A stretch of DNA of 64,000 nucleotides from Halomonas sp. SpR8 (lineage in GTDB: Bacteria > Pseudomonadota > Gammaproteobacteria > Pseudomonadales > Halomonadaceae): contig NZ_JAUAMC010000004.1 of the NCBI RefSeq assembly GCF_031010195.1, forward strand, positions 1 through 64,000, in the 5' to 3' direction. Numbering within the stretch: position 1 is the first letter of the stretch; every line of letters begins with the position of its first letter. A model generated the notes under the pieces. The model was not told the origin of the DNA and ran no database searches. It was given only the letters and a program-made list of their open reading frames with translations. Shown piece by piece: positions 52,281 through 60,977 of this stretch. The translations under genes were made by a program, and so were the position numbers.

Positions 52281-53186
52281 ATGACCACCGCTAGCGAGTT
52301 CGACCTAAACGGTTTGCCGATCTTTATCGCCCTGGTGGAGGCAGGTAGCTTTACCAAGGCGGCGGAGCGTCTAGGCTGCACGAAAACCCGGGTAAGCCTG
52401 CAAATTCGCCAGTTGGAGACGCGACTAGGGGTAACGCTGTTCCTTCGCACCACGCGGCGGGTCCAACTTACCCAGGCCGGCGAGGCGCTTTATCATCAAT
52501 GTCACCCGCTGTTAACAGATCTACAGGGGGCGCTTGCCAGTGCAGTTAGTGACACCCAACAGTTGCATGGTGAGCTGCGTATCACGGCCCCCGAAGATTA
52601 CGCTTCCGGGGTGTTGAGCGAAGCGGTGGTGGCGTTTAGTCGCTTGTACCCGGCGCTGCATATAGAGCTACGTAGCGGCGATCAGATAAGCGATATGGTG
52701 CAGGACGGTATCGATTTAGCGTTTCGTTTAGGCTGGTTAAAAGACTCCACGCTGCGCGCCCGTCGGCTAGGCGCTTTTCAGCAGCAAGTGGTGGCTGCGC
52801 CTGATTACTTGAAACGCCACGGCACACCCTCGCACCCCAAGGCGCTGGAAGCGCACGATTGGATTGCCTTTACGCCGTTAAAAGCACCGTTAACCTGGAC
52901 TTTCCAGCGACGCGATGAGCGGTACGAGGTGCAAATGAGCGCGGGGTTGGCAGCCAACTCAACGGTGAGTTTAGTCGCGCTGATGGTCGCTGGTGGTGGT
53001 CTCTCAGTATTGCCGGATATTACCGCGGCACCGGAGATAGCCGCTGGACGTTTAGTACGCGTGCTTGACGAGTGGGCACTGCCCGAAGGCGGTGTTTATG
53101 CGGTATATCCGCCAGGGCGGCACGTGACCGCTAAAGCGCGTGCGTTTATGACCTTCTTTGACGCTTGGTTAGCAGGTAGAACTTAA
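52281..53186 (+). CDS. LysR-type transcriptional regulator
   Basis: The 301-residue product has the LysR helix-turn-helix (LPIFIALVEAGSFTKAAERLGCTKTRVSLQIRQLETRLGVTLFLRTTRRVQLTQAG) at about 11-66 and an effector domain beginning at LHGELRITAPEDYASGVL. The pattern is that of the AaeR/DmlR-like group whose targets are often divergent redox enzymes; here that is the NmrA-type gene. Its stop overlaps the stop of the convergent LacI-type gene by a few bases. Confidence 0.88.
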   Translation: MTTASEFDLNGLPIFIALVEAGSFTKAAERLGCTKTRVSLQIRQLETRLGVTLFLRTTRRVQLTQAGEALYHQCHPLLTDLQGALASAVSDTQQLHGELRITAPEDYASGVLSEAVVAFSRLYPALHIELRSGDQISDMVQDGIDLAFRLGWLKDSTLRARRLGAFQQQVVAAPDYLKRHGTPSHPKALEAHDWIAFTPLKAPLTWTFQRRDERYEVQMSAGLAANSTVSLVALMVAGGGLSVLPDITAAPEIAAGRLVRVLDEWALPEGGVYAVYPPGRHVTAKARAFMTFFDAWLAGRT

Positions 53187-54247
53187 GTACTGCCGCCAGC
53201 TTGCAGCGTAAAACCTACATCGTGTTGGCGACGGTAGACGTTTTTACCGCTTAGCCGGCGGATGAGCTCTTTGGCAGCGAGGCGTCCCATCTCCTCTCTG
53301 GGGGAGAGAATAGTCGTGAGCTGCGGCGTCACATGTTGACCAAGGGGGAGTCCGTTAAACCCCGCAATGGCGATATCTTTCGGTACATTGAGCCCTTGGC
53401 GTTGAGCGGCCAGCAGGGCGCCTGCCGCCAAGTCGTCGTTGGCAAAGTGAATGGCTTGGGTGTGAGGGTATTGAGCTAATACTTGGGTAAGCCCTTCCGC
53501 GCCCGCCTGCAGGCTGCCCAGGGTGTCTAGTTCCAGTAGTGGGGCGTCGAGCCCTTCCTCCTTTAGCACCGATTGATGCCCATCAAAGCGCATGCGGGCG
53601 CGATAATCCTGCGAGAGCCGTGCGCCCACATAAACAATATGACGGTAGCCTTTGTCGATAAGATGGCTGGCCATGCAGCGGCCTGCCGCCACGTGATCCA
53701 GCCCAACGTTAAGATCCATGCCTTTGCCAAGCTCCATTACCTCCATAATGGGGTGATCCCAGTTCGCCAGCAGCGTATGGCAGGCCTTGTTATGGCGCAG
53801 TCCAGCGGTGACCAGTGCAGAGCATGACCAGCCCAGAAAAGTGCGCACCAATTGATACTCTCGGTCTAAATCGTAGTCGGTATTACCCAGCAGTATCTGG
53901 TAACCCTCAGCTTCGAGTGTTTCCTGCAGGCCTTTAATGACCTCAACAAACACGCTGTTGATCAGTGACGGCACAATCACCGCTATCAGCCGCGAGCGGG
54001 AAGAGGCCAGGCTACCGGCCACTAGGTTGGGTACGTAGCCTAACTGCTCTACGGCTTGTAGAACACTCAGGCGTGCACTATCGCTGACCTTATCAGGGTA
54101 GTTCAGGGCTCGAGATGCGGTAATCGGTGAAACCCCTGCCGCTTGGGCCACTTGGCTGAGCGTGACCTGATCCGAGCTTCGGCGCTGCCTGGTAGTGCTG
54201 GGAGAGTCAGCGTTGGGAGAAACTTTGCTAGGCGAGTCTTTAGACAT
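53183..54247 (-). CDS. LacI-family regulator of the four-carbon sugar-acid operon
   Basis: The ATG at 54247 gives 354 residues and places the helix-turn-helix (VTLSQVAQAAGVSPITASRALNYPDKVSDSARLSVLQAVEQLGYVPN, about 28-75) after a short polar tail. A longer frame would add 70 residues unlike any LacI protein. The core is a periplasmic-binding-like domain (LIAVIVPSLINSVFVEVIKGLQETLEAEGYQILLGNTDYD). The HTH and core resemble GntR-type members that sense sugar acids. It is divergent from ltnD, and two LacI-type palindromes lie in the gap, so it most likely represses the threonate/erythronate genes until a sugar acid is present. Confidence 0.9.
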   Translation of the reverse strand: MSKDSPSKVSPNADSPSTTRQRRSSDQVTLSQVAQAAGVSPITASRALNYPDKVSDSARLSVLQAVEQLGYVPNLVAGSLASSRSRLIAVIVPSLINSVFVEVIKGLQETLEAEGYQILLGNTDYDLDREYQLVRTFLGWSCSALVTAGLRHNKACHTLLANWDHPIMEVMELGKGMDLNVGLDHVAAGRCMASHLIDKGYRHIVYVGARLSQDYRARMRFDGHQSVLKEEGLDAPLLELDTLGSLQAGAEGLTQVLAQYPHTQAIHFANDDLAAGALLAAQRQGLNVPKDIAIAGFNGLPLGQHVTPQLTTILSPREEMGRLAAKELIRRLSGKNVYRRQHDVGFTLQAGGST

Positions 54248-54303
54248 TGGTCGCACGATCCTGATTTTCAACTTGTCGTTACGCAAACAGTAATCTAAAA
54301 CGA

Positions 54304-54333
54304 ATGGTAGCGCTATCATGACAGCGCTACCAC
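54304..54333. promoter_or_regulatory. Tandem LacI-type palindromic operators
   Basis: ATGGTAGCGCTATCAT (54304-54319) is a 16-base near-palindrome centred on GC/CG, and ATGACAGCGCTACCAC (54318-54333) repeats it 14 bases on. Both have the central TAGCGCTA-like core usual for LacI/GntR-type sites. Viewed together they form a longer TGGTAGCGCT...AGCGCTACCA inverted repeat. The position between the regulator and ltnD fits an operator for both. Confidence 0.7.
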
Positions 54334-54432
54334 TGCGCTGGTGGCGATAAGCTCTGGTGGCGATGAGTGAAAGAAGAAACAGCGAAGCACCGTGAAATAG
54401 CAACAAACACAACAACAGCGAGGTGTCGGCGG

Positions 54433-55365
54433 GTGAGTCAACACGATAAGCAATCACTTCAAGTAGGTGTCATTGGTTTGGGTGCTATGGGCATGGGCAC
54501 CGCAACCAACTTGCTCCAACAAGGGCTGAACGTAACAGGTTGCGATATCTCCGCTGCGGCCAGAGAGGCTTTTACGGCAGCAGGGGGCCAAAGCGTAGCG
54601 ACTCCTGCTGAGCTTGCTCACTGCCATATTGTGCTGGTGGTCGTCGTAAACGGGGGGCAGGTTGAGCAAGTGCTGTTCGGCGAGCAGGGTGTGGTGAGCC
54701 ACTTGGCCCAGGGCAGCTTGATCGTGCAGTGCGCCACGGTGGCGCCCAGTCAGGCGAAACAGTTTGGCGAGCGTGTGGCGGCAGAAGGGGTGATGTTTTT
54801 GGATGCGCCCATTAGCGGCGGTGCTGCCAAAGCCAAAAGTGGTGAGCTATCGGTGATGGCGTCAGGGGCAGAGGAGGTATTCACCTACGCCGAAGTAGTT
54901 CTCGATACCATGGCTGCCAAGGTTTACCGCCTTGGCGATACTCCAGGCGTCGGTTCAAGCATGAAGCTGGTCAACCAGCTACTGGCAGGGGTACATATTG
55001 CCACTGCTGCCGAAGCGATGGCGCTGGGCATTCGCATGGGGCTCGACCCCGAGGTTATTTATGAGGTGATTACCCACTCGGCGGGTAACTCCTGGATGTT
55101 TGAGAACCGCGTGCCGCATATTCTGAGTGGCGACTATACGCCGCTTTCGGCGGTGGATATCTTCGTCAAAGATCTCAATATCGTGCATCAAACCGGTCGT
55201 GAGCTGGCGCTGGCAACGCCCGTTGCTTCAAGCGCTCTGCAGCAATTTACCGCTGCCAGCGGCGCGGGTTTTGGCCGTGAAGATGACTCGGCGGTCATCA
55301 AAGTCTACCAGCGGCTATCCGGCATCACGCTGCCCGAAGCGGCCAACGATGCCGAGGAAGTCTGA
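54433..55365 (+). CDS. ltnD: L-threonate dehydrogenase-like hydroxyacid dehydrogenase
   Basis: The GTG at 54433, 9 bases after GAGG, is the probable start (310 residues); it leaves the NAD motif VGVIGLGAMGMGTATNL close to the N-terminus as in the family. The family signature FLDAPISGGAAKAKSGELSVMASG and the catalytic Lys region GSSMKLVNQLLAG follow, then the C-terminal helical domain with VDIFVKDLNIV. LtnD oxidises L-threonate at C2, giving 2-oxo-tetronate for OtnI. The stop shares one base with the OtnK start codon. Confidence 0.88.
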   Translation: MSQHDKQSLQVGVIGLGAMGMGTATNLLQQGLNVTGCDISAAAREAFTAAGGQSVATPAELAHCHIVLVVVVNGGQVEQVLFGEQGVVSHLAQGSLIVQCATVAPSQAKQFGERVAAEGVMFLDAPISGGAAKAKSGELSVMASGAEEVFTYAEVVLDTMAAKVYRLGDTPGVGSSMKLVNQLLAGVHIATAAEAMALGIRMGLDPEVIYEVITHSAGNSWMFENRVPHILSGDYTPLSAVDIFVKDLNIVHQTGRELALATPVASSALQQFTAASGAGFGREDDSAVIKVYQRLSGITLPEAANDAEEV

Positions 55366-56669
55366 TGCGCATGGGGGTGGGAGCGAAAATCGTCTTAGGC
55401 GCCATTGCTGACGACTTCACGGGGGCCACTGATCTCGCCAATAACCTGGTGCGTGGGGGTATGCGCTGCCTACAGGTGATTGGCGTTCCCTCGCAAGAGG
55501 TCGACCTCAACAATATCGACGCGGTGGTCGTGGCGCTTAAATCTCGATCCTGTCCGGCGGATGAGGCCGTGGCGGACTCCCTCGCCGCGCTTGAGTGGCT
55601 TCGTCAACAAGGCGCACGACAGCTGTGCTTTAAGTACTGCTCCACCTTTGACTCCACCGACCAGGGCAATATCGGCCCGGTGGCCGATGCTCTACTGGAA
55701 GCCCTCGGCGCTAATCAAACCGTGATGGTGCCCGCCTTTCCAGTAAATGGCCGCACGGTGTACCAGGGCCACTTGTTCGTCGGTGACCGTCTGCTTAACG
55801 ACTGCGGGATGCAGCACCATCCATTAAACCCCATGCAAGACGCAGACTTAGTGCGCGTACTCTCCCGCCAAACGCCGCACCCGGTGGGCTTGGCCAATCG
55901 TGCCATGCTGGCCCAAGGAGCAGACGCTACCCGTGCGCATTTATCTACGCTGGCAGAGCAGGGAGTTCGCCATGTGATTTGCGACACCTTGGATGAGCAG
56001 GATCTAGACGTCCTAGCTGATGCGACCGTTTTGATGCCCTTGGTCACCGGCGGCTCTGGTCTGGGGCAGGCGCTGCCTGCTCAGTATCGCAAGCAGGGCT
56101 GGTTAGAGACAATTACGCAACCAGGTCGTTTAGCCCCTGCTTCTGGCAGTGCGCTGGTACTCTCTGGTAGCTGTTCCCGCGCCACGCTCGCTCAGGTGGC
56201 GGATTTTTTGGACAAACATCCTGACGGTGGCTTTGCCCTGGATCCGTTATCGCTTAGTGAAGGAGACAAGCAGCAGGAGCAAGCGCTGGTCTTTGCCCGA
56301 GAGCGCCTATCTAGCAACTCGCCGGTATTGATTTACGCCTCGGCCGATCCAGACAAGGTCTGCGCCGCCCAGCAAGCCTTGGGCGTTGCGCGCGCGGGCG
56401 CACTGGTTGAAGAAACAATGAGCCAACTGGCGGTTGCTTTGGTCAACGAAGGCGTGGGTCGCTTGTTGGTGGCTGGCGGCGAAACCTCAGGCGCAGTGGT
56501 CTCGGCGTTAGGTATTACCACCCTACGCATCGGCGAGCAGATTGACCCCGGCGTGCCCTGGACTCAAGCCCCGTTGGCGGGCCGTGAGGCGCCGCTATCG
56601 CTGGCGCTAAAGTCCGGCAATTTTGGAGGTGTGGATTTCTTCACCCGCGCGTTTGAGGTGCTGGCATGA
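55365..56669 (+). CDS. otnK: Four-carbon acid sugar kinase (DUF1537)
   Basis: The 434-residue kinase phosphorylates 3-oxo-tetronate at C4. It has the N-terminal substrate-binding motif GAIADDFTGATDLANNLVRGGM and the CSTFDSTDQGNIGPVADALLEALG segment. The C-terminal nucleotide-binding part carries GSALVLSGSCSRATLAQV and LLVAGGETSGAVVSALG. This is the OtnK type of the DUF1537 family, described for D-threonate, L-threonate and D-erythronate pathways. It is translationally coupled to ltnD and overlaps otnC by 4 bases. Confidence 0.92.
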   Translation: MRMGVGAKIVLGAIADDFTGATDLANNLVRGGMRCLQVIGVPSQEVDLNNIDAVVVALKSRSCPADEAVADSLAALEWLRQQGARQLCFKYCSTFDSTDQGNIGPVADALLEALGANQTVMVPAFPVNGRTVYQGHLFVGDRLLNDCGMQHHPLNPMQDADLVRVLSRQTPHPVGLANRAMLAQGADATRAHLSTLAEQGVRHVICDTLDEQDLDVLADATVLMPLVTGGSGLGQALPAQYRKQGWLETITQPGRLAPASGSALVLSGSCSRATLAQVADFLDKHPDGGFALDPLSLSEGDKQQEQALVFARERLSSNSPVLIYASADPDKVCAAQQALGVARAGALVEETMSQLAVALVNEGVGRLLVAGGETSGAVVSALGITTLRIGEQIDPGVPWTQAPLAGREAPLSLALKSGNFGGVDFFTRAFEVLA

Positions 56670-57325
56670 GCGTTCATCTTCGTCATCATCACCAGAACAG
56701 CCTGCGGGAGCAGATCAGTACGCTCGGCAAATCATTGTTTGATCGCGGTCTAACCATGGGCTCCAGCGGCAATATCAGCGTGCGCTTGGAAGATGGCGGC
56801 TGGCTGATGACCCCGACCAATGCCTGTCTGGGCAGGCTGGATCCAGTGCGGATCTCCCATCTGGATCAACACGGCCAACTGCTAAGCGGTGACCAGCCCA
56901 CCAAAGAGCAGTTTCTGCATATGGCCATGTACGAGGAGCGTCCGCAATCTGGAGCTATCGTGCACCTGCACTCTACCCATTCGGTAGCGGTGTCCTGTTT
57001 GCCAGGTGTTGACCCTTGCGACTGTATTCCTCCGCTGACCGCCTACTACGTGATGAGGGTAGGCAAGCTACCGCTGATTCCCTATCACATACCCGGCGAC
57101 CCCAAGCTGGGCGATGCGGTGCGAGGCTTGGCCGGCAAACACAGCGCGGTACTGCTGGCCAACCACGGCCCGGTGGTGGCGGGGAAAAATCTCGAAGCGG
57201 CGGTGTATGCCACTGAAGAACTTGAAGAGACCGCTAAGCTTTATCTGTTGTTGCGTGGCGAGAATCCCCGTGGGCTAACGCCAGAACAAGTCGCCGAGCT
57301 GGAAGCGCGTTTTCCACGTGATTAA
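56666..57325 (+). CDS. otnC: 3-oxo-tetronate 4-phosphate decarboxylase (class II aldolase family)
   Basis: The 219-residue product has the class II aldolase/adducin fold: MGSSGNISVRLEDGGWLMTPTNACLG (phosphate site), PTKEQFLHMAMYEERP (acidic catalytic residue), IVHLHSTHSVAVSCL (metal ligands HLH) and LLANHGPVVAG (third His). OtnC decarboxylates 3-oxo-tetronate 4-phosphate to dihydroxyacetone phosphate, which enters glycolysis. It begins inside the stop of otnK (ATGA). A tandem 15-bp repeat follows it. Confidence 0.9.
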   Translation: MSVHLRHHHQNSLREQISTLGKSLFDRGLTMGSSGNISVRLEDGGWLMTPTNACLGRLDPVRISHLDQHGQLLSGDQPTKEQFLHMAMYEERPQSGAIVHLHSTHSVAVSCLPGVDPCDCIPPLTAYYVMRVGKLPLIPYHIPGDPKLGDAVRGLAGKHSAVLLANHGPVVAGKNLEAAVYATEELEETAKLYLLLRGENPRGLTPEQVAELEARFPRD

Positions 57326-57332
57326 TGACACT

Positions 57333-57371
57333 TTTTGACCAGCACTGTTTTGACCAGCACCGTTTTGACCA
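57333..57371. repeat. Tandem 15-bp repeat between otnC and otnI
   Basis: The unit TTTTGACCAGCAC[TC]G begins at 57333, 57348 and 57363 (last copy partial). It starts 8 bases after the otnC stop and ends about 30 bases before the otnI start, away from the ribosome site. Confidence 0.9.
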
Positions 57372-57402
57372 AAAACAATGCAATTCATAAAAAGAGCCCA
57401 CG

Positions 57403-58200
57403 ATGATTCGATTAGCCGCCAACCTCAGCATGCTGTTTAACGAGCACGCCTTTATGGATCGCTTTGCCGCGGCTGCGCGTGCGGGCTTTAAAGGTGTTGA
57501 GTACCTATTTCCTTATGCGTTCTCCCCAGAAGAGCTGCGCCAAGCACTGCAAGAATCGCAGTTGGAGCAGGTGCTGTTTAACCTGCCCCCGGGGGATTGG
57601 GAGGCTGGTGAACGAGGCTTAGCGAGCCTGCCAGGCCGGGAAGGGGAATTTCGTGACTCGGTAATCGAGGCGCTGCGTTACGCCGAGGTGCTCAACTGCT
57701 CCCGCGTGCATGCCATGGCCGGGCTGCTCCCGGAAGGCGCCGATGCGGCGACCCAGGCTGACCACCATGCGACCTACACCCGCAATCTCCGTTTTGCGGC
57801 GAGTGAAGCGGCCAAAGCGGGCCGAGAAGTATTGATTGAGCCAATCAATACTCATGATATGCCAGGCTTCTTTTTGTCCCGCCAAGCCCAAGCCATGGCG
57901 GTATTGGAAGAAGTCAGCGCGGAAAACCTGAAGCTCCAATTTGATCTTTACCACTGTCAAATGATGGACGGCGACTTGATTCGCCACCTTGAGCGCCAGT
58001 TCAGCAGCATTGGCCATATTCAAATCGCGGGCGTGCCCGAGCGCCACGAGCCTAATGTGGGTGAAGTGCATTATCCCGCCATTTTTGAACGCCTAAGCGA
58101 GCTGGGGTATAGCGGCTGGATCGGCTGTGAGTATCGCCCCAAGGCAGAGACTCGAGCCGGTTTGGGCTGGGGCACCGCCTGGGGGCTAACCCCTCAGTGA
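57403..58200 (+). CDS. otnI: 2-oxo-tetronate isomerase (hydroxypyruvate isomerase family)
   Basis: The 265-residue product has the AP-endonuclease-2/TIM-barrel pattern of hydroxypyruvate isomerase-like proteins. [18 protein letters not shown] near the N-terminus, [17 protein letters not shown] (Glu), [17 protein letters not shown] (Asp and His) and [19 protein letters not shown] (Glu) provide metal and catalytic residues. OtnI interconverts 2-oxo- and 3-oxo-tetronate, linking the dehydrogenases to the kinase. Short 15-bp tandem repeats flank it on both sides. Confidence 0.9.
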   Translation: MIRLAANLSMLFNEHAFMDRFAAAARAGFKGVEYLFPYAFSPEELRQALQESQLEQVLFNLPPGDWEAGERGLASLPGREGEFRDSVIEALRYAEVLNCSRVHAMAGLLPEGADAATQADHHATYTRNLRFAASEAAKAGREVLIEPINTHDMPGFFLSRQAQAMAVLEEVSAENLKLQFDLYHCQMMDGDLIRHLERQFSSIGHIQIAGVPERHEPNVGEVHYPAIFERLSELGYSGWIGCEYRPKAETRAGLGWGTAWGLTPQ

Positions 58201-58211
58201 GCTGGCTACAT

Positions 58212-58241
58212 TGAATAAACAATAGCTGAATAAACAATAAC
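58212..58241. repeat. Tandem 15-bp repeat between otnI and denD
   Basis: TGAATAAACAATAGC (58212-58226) is repeated as TGAATAAACAATAAC (58227-58241). The pair begins 12 bases after the otnI stop and ends 21 bases before the denD start. Confidence 0.88.
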
Positions 58242-58262
58242 AACAGCGCATAGGAGCAAGAA

Positions 58263-59225
58263 ATGCATATAGCCATCACCGGCGCGGCCGGTTTTCTAGG
58301 TCAGCGCTTAGTGCAGCAGCTGCTTGCGAAAGGCGAGCTTTGTCAGAAGGCCATCACACGGCTAACGCTGATTGACCAGGTGGAAGCACCGCAGCCCGCA
58401 GCAGGAAACGTGGCTGTGACATCAATAGCGCTGGATATTACCGACCCCGGCACACTGGATAGCGTATTGAAGCAACGCCCGGACGTTATTTATCACTTGG
58501 CCGCGGTGGTCAGCTCTGCCGCGGAAGCCGATTTAGAGCTGGGCATGCGGGTGAATTTTGATGCGACTCGGGCGCTGCTGGAAGGCTGCCGGGAGCAGTC
58601 ACTGTCCGATACCCGCTTGATTATGGCCAGCTCGGTGGCGGCCTACGGCGGCGAGTTGCCGGAGGTACTGGATGATATGACGGCGCTTCATCCACAGAAT
58701 TCTTATGGTGCCCAAAAGGCCATGTGCGAGCTGCTTATTAACGATTACAGCCGCCGCGGATTGGTAGACGGCCTGGTGCTGCGATTACCGACCATTGTTA
58801 TTCGCCCTGGTCGACCTAACGCCGCTGCGTCCAGTTTTGCTTCCAGTATTTTGCGTGAACCGTTAAATGGCGAAGAAGCGATTTGCCCGGTGCCGGTAGG
58901 GCTTCCGATGTTTGTGATGTCGCCGGGTAAAGTGGTGGATGCGCTGATCCATGGCGCGGAAGTGCCAAGTGAGGTATTGGCACCTTTTCGAGCCTTCATG
59001 CTGCCGGGCATTACCGTCACGGTAGCTGACATGCTGGAAGCGCTGCGTGAAGTCGCGGGAGAGAAAGCGCTTGCGCGGGTGCGTCATGAGCCCGACCCAC
59101 GCATCGAAGCCATTGTGGCTAGCTGGCCTGCTCAATTTGAAACCACAAAAGCCAAGCAGCTCGGCTTTGTGGGTGATGACAACTTCAAACAGATTATCGA
59201 TGCGTTTGTGACTGAGCCGTCATAA
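58263..59225 (+). CDS. denD: D-erythronate dehydrogenase-like epimerase/dehydratase
   Basis: The 320-residue product is an extended SDR with MHIAITGAAGFLGQRLVQQLL at the N-terminus, HLAAVVSSAAEADLELGMRVNFDATRALLEGC, and the active site Tyr-Lys pair in NSYGAQKAMCELLINDYSRRG. The order and the genomic partner genes fit DenD, which oxidises D-erythronate to 2-oxo-tetronate. With LtnD in the same operon, both epimeric acids can enter through OtnI. A GGAGCAAG precedes the ATG. A small hairpin (59233-59250) follows the stop. Confidence 0.87.
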   Translation: MHIAITGAAGFLGQRLVQQLLAKGELCQKAITRLTLIDQVEAPQPAAGNVAVTSIALDITDPGTLDSVLKQRPDVIYHLAAVVSSAAEADLELGMRVNFDATRALLEGCREQSLSDTRLIMASSVAAYGGELPEVLDDMTALHPQNSYGAQKAMCELLINDYSRRGLVDGLVLRLPTIVIRPGRPNAAASSFASSILREPLNGEEAICPVPVGLPMFVMSPGKVVDALIHGAEVPSEVLAPFRAFMLPGITVTVADMLEALREVAGEKALARVRHEPDPRIEAIVASWPAQFETTKAKQLGFVGDDNFKQIIDAFVTEPS

Positions 59226-59329
59226 GTTCCGCCCTGCCTTACGCGGCAGGCAACAGCATGGAGCGATGCTACCTATAGCGTGTGTCGCTTCACTACCCAC
59301 CCTCACAACAATATAAAGAGGGCACTTCA

Positions 59330-60349
59330 ATGACTAAGCAACGCTTTACAACACCACCGACACTGACACGCCATGCCCTGGTGGCAGCGATTAGCGGTAT
59401 CGCTACCGTTGGTATCGCGCTCCAAGCCCAGGCGGCCACGGAAGTGAACTTGGGCCATACCCTCTCGTCTACCTCTCACTACTCGGTGGGCGCTGATGCG
59501 TTTAAGGAAACGCTTGAGCGCCTGTCCGACGGTGAGTTTACCGTGACCGAGCACACCTCGGGATCACTCGGTGGCGAGCGGGAGATGATCGAAGGCTTAC
59601 AGATTGGCACGGTCGACGTGGTGATTACCTCGACGGGCCCGCTGGGTAACTTTGTACCCGAAAGCTATGTGCTTGACCTGCCTTTCCTGTTTGAAAACTA
59701 CGATCAGGCGCGCTGTGTGCTCGACAGTGAGCTTGGCGATGAACTGCTGGAAAAAATGGGTGAGCACGACTTGGTGGGTTTAGCGTGGTCTGAAAATGGC
59801 TTTCGCCATCTGACCAACAGCCAGCGGGAGATCGCCACGCCAGCCGATGCCGAAGGTCTGCGCGTACGCACCATGGAGAACGCGGTGCATCAGGAGGCAT
59901 TCCGTCAGATGGGCGCGCGTCCTACCCCTATGGCTTTCCCTGAGCTGTTCACCGCGCTCCAGCAGGGTACTGTTGATGGCCAGGAAAATCCTATCACCGT
60001 CATCGTAGCGACCAACTTCTGGGAAGTGCAGGACTACCTCTCTCTCACTGGGCATGTCTACTCTCCGGCTATCGTACTGGGCTCGCCCATTTTGCTGGAC
60101 GGCTTAAGCGATGAAGAGCGAGGCTGGTTTATGGAAGCCGCTGCAGCGTCTGCAAAAGCGACCCGTGAAGAGGTATCGCGTTTGGAGCGAGAAGGCGTAG
60201 CACTGCTGGAAGAGAACGGCATGACGGTAAAAACTGATATTGATGTCGCACCTTTCCAGGAAGCGGTTCAGCCCGCCTACGAGATATTTACCTCTGAGTA
60301 CGGCACGGAAATGCTGGAGCGTGTTCAGGAACAGGCCAGCAGTTGTTAA
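59330..60349 (+). CDS. TRAP transporter periplasmic solute-binding protein (DctP)
   Basis: The ATG at 59330, 8 bases after AGAGGG, gives 339 residues with a clear signal peptide (TRHALVAAISGIATVGIALQAQA). DctP landmarks are LGHTLSSTSHYSVGADAFKETLERLSDGEFTVTEHTSGSLGGEREMIEGLQIGTVDVVITSTGPLGNF, LRVRTMENAVHQEAFRQMGA (substrate Arg) and ALQQGTVDGQENPI. It probably binds threonate or erythronate, as the operon encodes their degradation. A 9-bp hairpin separates it from the membrane subunit genes. Confidence 0.92.
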   Translation: MTKQRFTTPPTLTRHALVAAISGIATVGIALQAQAATEVNLGHTLSSTSHYSVGADAFKETLERLSDGEFTVTEHTSGSLGGEREMIEGLQIGTVDVVITSTGPLGNFVPESYVLDLPFLFENYDQARCVLDSELGDELLEKMGEHDLVGLAWSENGFRHLTNSQREIATPADAEGLRVRTMENAVHQEAFRQMGARPTPMAFPELFTALQQGTVDGQENPITVIVATNFWEVQDYLSLTGHVYSPAIVLGSPILLDGLSDEERGWFMEAAAASAKATREEVSRLEREGVALLEENGMTVKTDIDVAPFQEAVQPAYEIFTSEYGTEMLERVQEQASSC

Positions 60350-60377
60350 CCAACACTGTCGAGCGCTTTCCCTTCCT

Positions 60378-60402
60378 CGGCCTCCGTAAGTGCCGGAGGC
60401 CG
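60378..60402 (+). promoter_or_regulatory. Hairpin between dctP- and dctQ-type genes
   Basis: CGGCCTCCG (60378-60386) pairs perfectly with CGGAGGCCG (60394-60402) around seven bases; only a short CTTT follows. This looks like a stability or partial-termination element that would let the binding protein be made in excess over the membrane subunits. Confidence 0.6.
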
Positions 60403-60422
60403 CTTTGGCATGGTGATCTCTT

Positions 60423-60977
60423 ATGCTAGCGGTACTTCTTCGTTTTGAGCGTCAGTTAACCCGGCTCGCGATGCTGATCGCCGTGGCGATGTTGGCGATA
60501 TCGGTGACGCTCAGTTTTTATCAGGTACTCACCCGCTTTGTGTTTAACGCCCCCTCTACCTGGACGGAAGTTGCTTCCCGAGCGGCGATGATCTGGTGCG
60601 TGTTTATGGCGGCGGCTGCCACCTTTCGAGGCGGCTATATGATGGCAGTAGAGGTCGTTTATAAAGTCGTTCCAGCACGTTTTATAACGCTACTCGAAAT
60701 AGCGATTGTGCTCTGCAGCCTGCTGGTTCTCGGCGTACTGATCCATTACGGCATTCAAATGACCATGCGGGTGAGCAATCAAACCATGTCCGGGATGAAT
60801 ATTTCGATGGCATGGGCGTATGCGGCGATACCGACAGGGTCGTTTTTTGCCATTGTGGCGGTGATTGCGCGATTACTGGCGCAGCTTAGCGGTCGAGAGA
60901 AAGTGGGGCCGGAGAATAGCGAAATAACGACAGAGGCTCAGGATGGGCAACTGCCGAAAGGAGGGTCACAGCCATGA
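60423..60977 (+). CDS. TRAP transporter small membrane subunit (DctQ)
   Basis: The 184-residue product has four hydrophobic segments, with MLAISVTLSFYQVLTRFVFNAPSTWTEVASRAAMIWCVFMAAAATFRGGYMMAVEV matching the DctQ signature. A long charged tail (SGREKVGPENSEITTEAQDG) ends it. It overlaps the DctM gene by 4 bases (ATGA). In TRAP importers it joins DctM to form the sodium- or proton-driven translocator. Confidence 0.92.
   Translation: MLAVLLRFERQLTRLAMLIAVAMLAISVTLSFYQVLTRFVFNAPSTWTEVASRAAMIWCVFMAAAATFRGGYMMAVEVVYKVVPARFITLLEIAIVLCSLLVLGVLIHYGIQMTMRVSNQTMSGMNISMAWAYAAIPTGSFFAIVAVIARLLAQLSGREKVGPENSEITTEAQDGQLPKGGSQP

Noticed and set aside
54248-54457. 70-residue N-terminal extension of the LacI-type protein
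   Set aside because: The extension is hydrophobic and unlike any LacI protein, and it covers the region holding the operator palindromes.
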